A stretch of DNA of 61,406 nucleotides from Branchiostoma floridae (lineage: Eukaryota > Chordata > Leptocardii > Amphioxiformes > Branchiostomatidae). The notes under the pieces were generated by a model. It searched no databases and was not told where the DNA came from. It saw nothing but the letters and a program-made list of their open reading frames with translations. Position numbers and translations under genes: made by a program. The stretch covers positions 24,676,726 through 24,738,131 of the forward strand of contig NC_049982.1 in assembly GCF_000003815.2 (NCBI RefSeq). Reading direction: 5' to 3'. Of this stretch, positions 40,601 to 52,600 are shown one piece after another. Numbering within the stretch: position 1 is the stretch's first letter; each line of letters begins with the position of its first letter.

Positions 40601-43600
40601 CACCCAGGATATGGTAAGTAAAAACAAGGGCCCCTAGATAATCATTCTAATCATATGATATACACCCTGTCTCTTTGGAGTATCGATGAAGAAAGGTGGC
40701 AGTCATAACCACAGGCTTATAAACCATGCCTGATTTTCATCCTTCAGGTCTGCACGGATCGGGACAGGCTCAAGCTCTAGTTCCCCTCAAGGCAGGAACA
40801 ACGTACTACGCCACCGTCCGGGCGATAACAGGAACAGGGGACATTCTGGAAACATCATCCGATGGGATCACAGTGGACAGGTCTCCACCTGTGACACAGA
40901 TTGTTGACATCGGGTGTGATGTCTCTAATGAAAGTGTTAGAGGTGAAAGCTGTTACCAGATGAGCAGTGACTACCTTGAAGGTGAATGGGACACATCAGA
41001 TAATGAAAGTGCTGTAGCCTTTTCAGCGTTCTTCTACGGCACTGTTCCCGGTCTGAGTGACGTCACACAACTTACCTTAGCCACAGATGAAAACAGTGTA
41101 CCGTCTACTCTTGTAACTCCTGTATCTGATGGAAGACCCAACTTTCTCAACGTCCTGGCAACAAATGAGGTATTTTTACTACACATTTATCAAACACTAC
41201 ATTGCAGATACATTCGGTTGTCAAACATCTATTTTCATTGAGCAATCTGTTGTTCATATGTATCCTGTATTTTCACGGTTTGGTCCAGGTTGGCTTGAAA
41301 TCTGTGACCACTTCAAAGGGTGTCATCGTCGATGACAGCCCGCCAGAAGTTGGAGTCATCACCTGCTCTCGATACGTCCAGCCGAGAGTGCCCATCTCCT
41401 GCTCATGGACCGGTTTTCACGACAAAGAGAGCGACATATCACACTATGTCTTCGGCCTTGGTACCGACGAGGGAGATGACTCCATCTACAGCTTTACAAC
41501 TGCTTCTGCAAAAATTTCAAGCACAGATGAACTACTCAACGGTAAGAACATTGATAAGATAGTTAGAGGCTAAAACTGTATGACCTCCTCATTAATAATT
41601 ATTATATTATTTGAATGTTGTCTATGATAAACATATTATGATACGTGTTTGTATTGATAGATTATTAATGATTGTCATCATCATTATATTGCAGGTGTAG
41701 CACTTGAGCACGGTGGCAAATACTATGCAACCCTATCTGTCGTGAATGGAGTGGGATTACAATCCCAGGCTTTCTCTGAGCCAATAAGAGTCGACATGAC
41801 TCCACCAGTTCCTGGAATGGTCATCGAATTGACAGGGGTTGATCTGATTGAGCTACAACATCCAGACAACCGAACTGATGTTAGAAATTGTAACTCACGA
41901 GAAGGTAGAAGAAGTTACTGTTACAGTAGCAGCTTTATTTTGCACTGACTTATTTACGCTATAACTCTTTACACGCGCCCGATTCTATGAATTATACTCT
42001 ATTGTATACATGTATCATAGTCATTTTTTACCTGATTTTTGTTCCTTTTTCTTCAGATTGCGAAGCAAACAATGCAGTCTGCCAGAAGTCTCTTACGTCA
42101 GTGTACGCAGCATGGGAGGATTTCGTGGACCCCGAGTCCCCTGTGATCAGGTACGAAAAAGTTTAACATCAGCATTTCTATGGTAAAGTATAGTTATGTG
42201 ATTGGCTCAGGTATTCAAATGTTTCCAAGAAATCTAGAACCATTTCTTATACCACACACACACATACCCGATATAATACATACAGGTATGAAGTTGCAGT
42301 TGGTACAGCACCTGGTCTGACCGACCTATCTCCATTCACAAACGTCGAAACTACAAAGCGTAGTGCTGTGGTAGACGGGCTTGATCTCAGTCAGCTTCCT
42401 CAAGTGTTCGTCATGGTGAGGGCTCATAACGCTGCAGGACTGGTGAACACGGGCACGTCTGATGGCGTCTTCATCAGTAGAGTCAGCTCAGGGCTTGTGC
42501 CGCTCCGACCGCCGATGGTCTACGATGGAGAAACTATGGGAAAAGACCTGTGAGTATAAATAAAGTTGATTTTATTTGTTCATAAAATATCGTAAACACA
42601 ATGCATTACTTATTTTGCAATAGTTTGGTTATATTGAGAAGCCACACCACCTTTTGTTATATTGTAGCATGACCTTAGTCTCCTTGAATTGTGAAAATAA
42701 ATGAAGGCCATTATGACATTATCCACACAGGGATTATCAGGAGCGAACAGATCAGCTGTCTGCTACCTGGGACTTCAGTGGAGATCCCTGCCCAATTTTG
42801 AGATACGAATGGTCCATTGTTCGCATCGATGAGCATGTTTTACAGCCACTGACTACCATCCCTGAAGGTAGGTACAATTTGTTCATGTAACATCACATAA
42901 AATAACAATAAGTTATCCGTTACAGTTATATTTTCTTTGACCCCATGACTTGCATGCTTATTTATGCTTGCGCGATCGACCCATTGTTTTTATATCATGA
43001 CAGGTCAGACTTATGGTCAAAACGATGAGGTCGAGTTGGTGGATAAACAGACGTACTATTCTATCGTCCGAGCAACAAACGCCCTGGGGTACAGCTACCT
43101 CGCACGCTCTGATGGTATCACTATCACCAAGGAACCACTATTTCCGGGACATGTGAGAGATGGTGGTATATTTGGGGTGGATCTGAATAGCCAGCCGTCC
43201 ATTACTACAATCTCTGCGAACTGGGATCGGTTTGGAGGTTAGTAATTCAGCAAACAATGTTCTGTTTTACCCTTTACTTCTTCTGCTATGTCCGTCATTT
43301 TTTTTATTAAGTTAAATACGACCCATGACCAAATGACAAATTCTACCACGTACCCTTTAGGAAATGAAGACATGCTATGCTTATCGGATCAGATACATAT
43401 AACAATCGTCACGGATGATACCATATAAACTACATTTCATTCGCGATTGAAATGTAAAAAAAAACTTCTAACACAATATGAATCTTACATGCAGGTCCTG
43501 CGATGGATATACAGTACTATGAAGTTGCCGTGGGCTCTGACAGAAGGTTCCCAGGTACAAGGGACAACATTCATTCCTATGAGAACGTTGGTCTCAACAG

Positions 43601-46600
43601 GACAGCAACGTTTACAGGTCTTCGACTGGTACCAGGGGGTGTCTACTACGTGACCATAAGAGCGAGAGGAACTTCTACTGCAACGGCAGAAGTAACATCG
43701 AATGGAATCACTGTTGGTGTTGGAGGAAAACCTCCCGAACCACTGCGTGTCGACATACCAAGGTCTCGCATAGCGTCCTTGTTCACAAACGAATACACAA
43801 TCAGTGCTTGCAAATTAACAAAAAAACACGGCTACTTTCCCACCAGGTGGAACAATAGGCACCATGTCATTTTCGTGTGATTTCCACTTCCATTCTAGTT
43901 AACATCCACAATCGCTGTGTGCGTCGAGCTCTTACATAACAGTACCACACGTCACTCTCACACATGTTTCTAATTTTCTGGCAGGTTTATCTCCTCTACA
44001 GAGGCCCTCACCTTTGCATGGGACGATTTCCTGTCCGAAACGCCAATGTTGTTCTATCAATGGGGTTTGACGAGCAGGGTACGTGCGGAAATACAGGACC
44101 GTTCTTGCAAGGAAATGGTAAAGTCAATTCTTTAGATACAGATATGACGTTATGTACTTGCTTTACCGATGAATTATTGTCATGACAATCACCGTCTTTT
44201 ATATCTGCTTTTGATGAAGTGGATAAAATTCATTTCCTCAATACCTTTAGCAAGAGTTTCAGGAGTCGGAGACCGTTTCAGTTCCCGAGGACGTCAGCCA
44301 TCTCTTTGACATCCACCCTCTTACGGCAGTTGGAAAAGACACCATGATAGAGCAACACGACCTGGAGCTGGAACACGGGAAGATATACACAGTCGTCATC
44401 GTTGGGACAAATGAAGCCTCCGAGTGTGTAACTGTCACTCGCGATGTGTTGGTAGACACTACACCACCGACTGGTGGGGCAATTGTTGTCGGAGAGAGAG
44501 ACCTGGAGGTAATTAGTCTTTTTCATGTCATTTCATTCGACGTAGTCTGTTATCAGTGCTTTGTCATGATTGATACGGACAAAAGCTGATGCGTGATGTC
44601 ATTCCATAGTAGAAATCTATAACTGATCTGATGTTCTATCGTATATTTTCTAGACTGTCCACTTCGTGAGGATCCCCGATGTGTTGCACATCGCCTGGGA
44701 AGGCTTCCATGACGAGGATAGCGGCATTAAGAGTGTGGAAGTAGCACTGTACGAGAGGGCAACGTGCTCTGACCCCTCTGGAACGCTAGTCGCTCTTACG
44801 GAATTTATCAATGTTCCACTGAACTCGTCTAACTACCTCTTTCGGGAAATTTCAATGCAGGTATGGCAAATTCATTGCAGATGGCGTAGTAATTTATGAC
44901 GTAGTAATGAGCTATTGAGGATGGGACTAGATGAGCTGAGGTGAATGAGCTTATGAATTTAAACTTAAAGCAAAAAAAACGCTTTTGATAACCTGGCAGA
45001 TAATGCATTGTTGACAACAATATACCTTGTCCAAGAAGCCTAGTCCTTGCGTGCTATAGAACTTGCTCTTCAATCCATATCATACTGTACTATGTATATG
45101 CTTCATTCTTCAGGCTGGTGTGCCATACTATGTGCAGCTGATGGTTACGAACAAGGCTGCATTGTCTGCACGTTTTACGAGTTCCCCCATCCTGTTGGAT
45201 AGTACTGATCCTACTGCAGGTGTTGTAGTAGACGGGCTTGACTTTAAAAGAGACAGAAGTCACCAAAAATACACAGACAAAATAGAAGGTTGGTGCTATT
45301 TCTTGTCATTAATTGCAATATCTTTTTAATACATTGTCTTTCCTCCAATTTCTAATATTATTGCATCCAATGCGAAACAAAGTACTCAAACTTCTTCAGG
45401 TGTCTTCCTCCATATGCCAACCCCCGAAGGAGACTCGTGCCCCAGGCGGAGGTATGATTTTGCTACCGAAAGTGAAGATTGGTCAGCTGTTCTCACAAGT
45501 GGAATGTGGAAACCAGGCAGGACTGATACCATTCTGTTCTTACCCGACCAGGTATGATTCAAAGTTTCTAATTTTTTGTTTCTCATGTTGTTTACATGGT
45601 AGAAATAGAATCAAATTGATTTCTTTCATTTGTTACCAACATTGATTGTAACATAAAATCAGTCACATGGAAATGATAGATTATTTTGCGTTCATGTTTA
45701 GATATCTTACGGGGAAGATGGTGGTCTTGAAGTAAAGATGCAGCGAGACATACGAGAGCCAAGAATGAAGTCGGCTGCAGTCCATACCAAAGCTCTTTTG
45801 CAGGAAGCTGGAAAGTACCAGGTATGCTTTTTTTTTCTAAATAACTATAGAAAACCACTGGTCGCAAGTCTAATCATGTATTTAAGTTATATGGGCACAC
45901 TTCTGATGAATAATCTGACAACAACAGATGACTATCCAAGCTGCCGGTGGAGCCATATCTGCTGTTACAAGTGTCACGTTCTGGGGAGGTCCAGAGGGAG
46001 TTGTGGCCGGGTTTGACACATCTTTTGATGACTACACCGAAGAGGCAGTAACGGCTGCTTCTGAGGAATGTGACTGTTGCTTGAACACTACCACAGCACA
46101 GGAACCCGGTATGTACAAGGACTATGTCGATGGCGACTGATTCTAATTTTATAAATGATGATGGGCTTTCCAAGACCAGAAAACGAGTTTTGTTATGGAG
46201 CTACTAAAATGCTGCATAAGTACAACATTTGTTTAGTATACAATAGATACGCTTGATACTAGGCGGAAGGTGTACTCCTTTTCAGAATACGCAACACCTA
46301 TAACAAAGGACCATTTCCCAATAATAAGCCATTGAGAAACGGGAGAGACCGACCATAATAACTCTTTATCCACAATATTTTAGGAGCAGTAGATGCTTGC
46401 AACTGTAGCTGTTCAACGTCGGTCTCCACGCCGACAGAATCTGTCGATAATGCCGGCCGAACAGCTACCGATGGCCCTGCTTTAGACATGTTTTGGGAGT
46501 TCGAAAACCAACCAATTCCTGGTGATACGTACAACGGATCAGAGATGGACTGGGGAAAAGACCACCCATCCTTCGGACTACAGTTACAGAAAGGCAAGTT

Positions 46601-49600
46601 TGCTTGCTTTCCAGACTCAAAGATCTGCAACATAATTGAATGGTGTCAATTCTTATCAGTATTCATTAGCGGTGTTTTCGACGTGCTCTGCATGCCATAC
46701 CATAATGTTATTAATCATCGGGTATGGATTTTTCAGTATGGCACAACTTTATTTATCTAGTATCCATCTGTCTATTCATCTTTCTGGTTTTTTTTTTATC
46801 TATACCTAGTGGTGCGTACCTAAAGCTCGGACTTGGAATTGGACCTAAAATGTTTAGGTCCAAGTCCAAAAACAAACCTGAGCCAAGTCCGGACTTGCAA
46901 AAAGCAATTTGTCACTTATATTCCCTTTTTTTGTTCTAAACCCTTTAAAACCTTCCATAGACAGTGAAATTTGCACTGAGACAAAAAACTTTTCGTGTTT
47001 ACACCGGCTGTATATAATTTGCATGTATTTTTCACATTGCATTTCAATTCATAACATGCAATTTTATATGCACCATCCCCCCTCCCCCTCAAAAAAAAAA
47101 CAAACAAAAATTCTAGTTCACATAATATGAAATGATGGGTTCAGGTTCGGACTTAACGTCCGGACTTAAAGTCCGAACCTGAACCTGAACTGCTGGACTT
47201 GAATCCGGACCTGAACCTGAATATGAGTTTAGGTACGCACCACTATCTATACCTATGTATATATGCAGGGCGGACAGGAGATGGCGCGGAGAAGCATTAT
47301 GCAGTGATGTGGCTACAGCCAGCCGTTGCCGGACATGAAGCTCAACAGGAAGTGTTTGAATTAAACTTTGACCCGTCCGAGGCATTCCACGTGTACACAT
47401 TGGACTTCAAAGTTGACCGAACCGACCAAAAGAACGTAAGTTTTTTTTTTTTTTTTTAAACCCTCCGTCCATGCTTTTGGCCCTCTACTTCTAGCACCAA
47501 AGCCGCTCGACAAAGTATTTCAAATGAATATCCCTATATTCATATATATCATGCTTATCAAGTAGCTAAACGTATGTAAATTATGCTCGTACTGGAGTTG
47601 CTTTTTATGTATTACAACCATATACATCTTCATTTTCATGAATTTTATGTTCCAATACAGGAAGTCTGGTCTGTTGATCTCATCATTGACGGTGTAGCAG
47701 TCCTAGCTTTATCAGGGTTACCTTCACTTCCGACCGATGCTGTTGTCACGCTCAGCGTCTGGAATTTTGATGACTATGTTCCAGATGTAGAGGACCCCTT
47801 TAATCTACCGACAGCAACAGCAAACTTTAAGGATGTAAGGTAAGTGAATCATGCCTTGTGGTTGGTAAAGCTCCGATGTCCCCCAAAATAGGGGGAATAC
47901 CAACAATACGTTATGACCAAAACTGTTCTCCTTATGGTTCAGGTACGGCTCACAAAACTATATAATCATGTAGAAACTTCCGACAAACAGCAAGGTTTCA
48001 GGAAACGGCATGCCCACTTTTGTCAACTAAAAGTTGCGAATAAAGAAGACCCTGATGGTATGAGTCTTATTGTTATTATTGATGCTTCGCATTTTGGTTT
48101 TGCACAGCTTTCCAGCGAGCTCAGACCAACTCTGCCGGTACGGTGAACCATTTCGCAATGGAGACAGTGCCATTCTGTCATTCATGGCTGGAGTGGGGAC
48201 AGAGCTACATCAGGATGATGTTGTACCTTTTACGATGGTATGTAAGTCTATTTGTATTTATTTCCTGCGACGATAGCCACAATGAACACAATGACTGGTG
48301 GCATAGCTCGATACGATGATTCTTTGCGCGTTTGGGCATTGTTGATACCTTTGTCGATATATTGTGTCTAAGTTGACATCTTGTTGTTTTTTTTGCATGA
48401 AATGCCATTCCGTTGTATTTGGTATCATTTAGCTGTACGGTACGAAAAATAATTGTCGAATACTACTCAGAAAGTGAAAGAACACACATGCTATCTCGAA
48501 TGAGATGCATATAGGATCTAGGACCGACTTACCAAAGTACTTATTGCATACCAGCAAATATTCTATCCACTCTTTTCCCTTTTTTGCAGGTCCCACATCA
48601 TTCTTGTATTCCGTGTTTGACGACTTGTGACAGCTTTTACTGTTCCACTGACTGTGATGGCTCCGGGGTCACGGAATACCACGTACTGTTGGACAACTTG
48701 GTTCTTGATGTAAACAGAACAGTCGAAGATGGTAGCGACAACGTCACGGTCCCTGCTAAATACTATTTGACAATAAAAGCCAAAACAGGTGCGTTGACAA
48801 TTATCTATCAAAACCCTGTTATGTTGTATGTGAATCGTTTTCCGTAGCTTACATATGATCATCTCTGCGATGTTCATTGTACTACGGTTGATCGCGTATA
48901 TCTCTACCATTTTTTTAGCGTCGGGAAGACAAGTCGTCGCTTCCTCCGATGGCGTTTACATAGATGTGACACCACCGACGTTTGAATCTCTCTTCCACGT
49001 GGACAAGTCATGGTCAATTAGCGAGCCAACTGAATTCCAAGGATCGAATTCGTCCATCGCTGTTCGATGGAGAGCTATCGACATGGAAAGCAAGGTACTT
49101 TCAGAAATATGTCATCTTATCAATGTAATAGTTGATTACACAACCATTTCAAGCTACCCTAGCTACATGTGCATTTTCTTCTTTTTTTTTATTTATAGAT
49201 TACGGAATACCGCTGGGCTATTGGTACTACAAAGGGTAGGACTAATGTTCGAGATTTTGAAACCATCATCCCAACAGACGAGAAAGATGTTGTAGCTGTA
49301 GCAGAAGACCTGGATGGCCTTCTTGAGGATGGAAGTGTCTACTATGTTACTGTTGTTGCTATCAACCTAGCCGGACTTGAGGAGACTGTATACACCAATG
49401 GTGAATATCAGATTGCACATTTCACAGAACCCTATATAGGCCGTTGGTACTCCTAAGCCACACTGCAAGCACAATAATTTTTCTCAGAGCATTGCATCCT
49501 ACGGACTCTTATCTTATTTCTATTAATTTCTTTAGCCTGACCCTACGTTGCTTACGACTTGTCACGCATGTCTTTTTAATGAAGATTATTAATTGTGATG

Positions 49601-52600
49601 TATGATCTATATGGTAGATACCGTACCTACATATGATACTTTAAAAGAACACATATTCGCCGGGAGAATATGGAGTATTTGGGGTAGTAAAAGACAGCTA
49701 ATTTTTGCAGTTGTTTGAACTGAGGTCACAAAAATGACAAAAATAACACCAAGACGAACATTTTCCCTTTTAGATACATTATACAGAAATGGAAATGTAT
49801 AGCATGGTTGACGTTAGAAAGATGTGTTTTACAGGAGTAACCATTTTGACGACTGAACCGAACACTACGAGTGCGAACGTCTCCGTCCCAGGCACCGTGC
49901 CGATTGCTCAAAGTGTGGTGTCGTCCGAGGATCAGACCAGTCTCAGTTTCATTTGGACAGCTGTAGAGGACGCTGGTATAGATGCATACTGTGAGTTTTG
50001 ATTAATGAATTATCAAACCAGTTACGTAAAATGCAATCAGCACCATTATGACGTTTCTACGTTACATTCAACGTTCAACATTCATCATAATTATATTATT
50101 TTTTTATTCAATTCGCATGCACATGTAGAAAAGTGCATCGTAATCACCTTTATTACTAGCATTTTAAGCTGTCTTCATTAGCATTTCAAGCACATTTTGT
50201 TTTGTAGACGAAGGTATAAAACAGTTACTTTGTTAATGGACACACAGGACTGCGAAACTTTGCATTTATATGGAACTGTTTCCCATTATGCTCTCAACAT
50301 GACCTTTGGTAATGTACTACGTAATTTGCATAACAGATTTCAGTATTGGTAGCTCAAGAAGCACGCCAGACGACATCGTTCCCCGTACTCAAGTTGGAGT
50401 TAACGGATCCGGATTCGTTTCCATTCATGACGGCATTGTTGAGTTCGAGGGGTTCAACGGTGACATCTCCGATATGAGAGAAAGGACTATTAATGATGTC
50501 AACACAACATTTACAAACAACTTCTTGATTGAGCCTGGAAGGTATGGATTTTTCCAGTCTTAGTTTCATTTACATATCACACTAACTGCTATAAACACAC
50601 GGAGTCATGATTTTGTTTCCGTCCCCTTGTAGTGATTGGCTTCAATATTAGGCCAATATTGCAGCGATTGTATTGATAAATTCGCGTGTACATAATTTCC
50701 GCCTGTTTCCAAAAAAAAGGGCGCACATATGCAAATCGTTCAATCTTCCTTACTACTAAGATTTCAAAATGAAAGCAACTTTCGTACACTCGCATCAGTT
50801 TTTAGGTTCCCTGAGGATGTCACCATATAATAGAATCACCATTACCTTAAAATTACAACACTGCCGTAGAATTACAGAGTGTACTACTGGGTGGTGATAT
50901 TTCGAGGACATTTGCGCCATGTGTAATTGACCCCTCTCTCCATGTTTTCTTTCAGAAACCTGTTTGTACATATGGATGCATGTAATGCAGGTCATAAGTG
51001 TGGCGGGATTCACACACCGATCGTTGTGGTAAAACGTAGGTACACGAATCATGTATTGCCATTTGTTTTGGCCATTTCTTTTTTTTAACAAGATTTGTTA
51101 TAAGTTTATGCTTATAATCATCTGCGTCTAATGCATATAAACGTATCTTTTTTTAAGGTGAGCACGATGTTATTGAAGAATCAACAAGTGGAGAGGACAT
51201 TACCTTGAAATGCATAGAGCATCCGTTTGATGGGGCCAATGGTGCTGTTGTCGTGAAAACCACTGGTGGTCAGTATACGTACTTAAAACTGAATTCAAAT
51301 TTTGCAGTCCGTATTTTATGACTAAGGCGGTTGGGGCAGTAAACTGATATGGTTAACTCGCACAGCAAGATATGGGTTGATAAAATATGTGACATTATAT
51401 CCTCTCACTGTCTTGGTTTGCGATATGCCCATAGGTCTAAACGTCGGAGAAAAGATTATGTGCAGTCCATTGTCCCAGCAGGATGTCGTACAGGAATATA
51501 CATCAGATGCGTCAGCTAGATTCAAGCCCATCGTTGTCAACCCTTACCAAACAGCGGAGTTTACAGATAGAAATCTGCGACATAGGTAATATTCTACGTG
51601 CAACCCTGTCTCACTGTTGCGTCTGTATATGGCAGTAAATGCAATTCTCATGTCTAAATTATAAAACCTGTTTTAGGGCAAGAAAAAAAGATTTATTGAA
51701 ATAACTTACGGAAATGTCCCCACAGGATTCGTCGGTTCACAGACCACAGCTTCGTCCTAAGCCCTATCGCCGGTTTTGAATTAAGAGGTCCCCTCAACAT
51801 GACAGTGTCATTGAAAAATGTCACAGCAGCAGCTTCTGTGCTTCCTAGGCTGCTCTTTTGGAATGCAGGTAAGGTTACTAATATTCCTAAAAAGAAAGCA
51901 AACTTAATAACCAATTAAGTTACGGAAAATGCACATTTTTGTGTTCCTATATATAATACGCATGTGCAGGAAGAAGCAATGCTACAATGTAGAAATGTTA
52001 TCCTAGTCCTCATAGGCGTCAGAACATTAACCTGTTGAGGTTTTTAGCACAATATCAAGTATGTCCACATTTATGTCGTGAAAACTTGGTACTTTACTGG
52101 TTTCATTCTAATAGAAACAACTGTGAATCTTTTCATTCAGAATCAGAGATGTGGCAGGATGCCGGACGTACATGTCAACCCTCCATCCAGGCATACATGT
52201 ACAAGAACGCATCGGAGTTCAGCGTTCTGGTAAGTATTACTAACAAAGGAATCATCGGATTAACATGTTTGTGTGCTTTGTTGTACTAGTTGGCAAAAAG
52301 CTCTATATTGAGATGATGGTGAACCAATAAGAGGTCCGTTACATCATAAGCAAGCAAGGAACAATTTTTAAATTTTTTCCAGGTTTGCAACACAAGCAAC
52401 GTGTATGGAAAATCTAACTCCGTAACTGGTGCCAAAAGATCGCTCCAGAGGGAAGAATTCTTTGGAAAAGAAACATTCTTCCTTGTTGCTCTTGTAGAGA
52501 TGTCTTTTCAAAACAGTGCACCGCGTCTCGCCACGCCAACATATTTGTGGACCGTCGAGGATCGCGAAATAGTAGTTTACCTACAAGCGATAGACGACGA

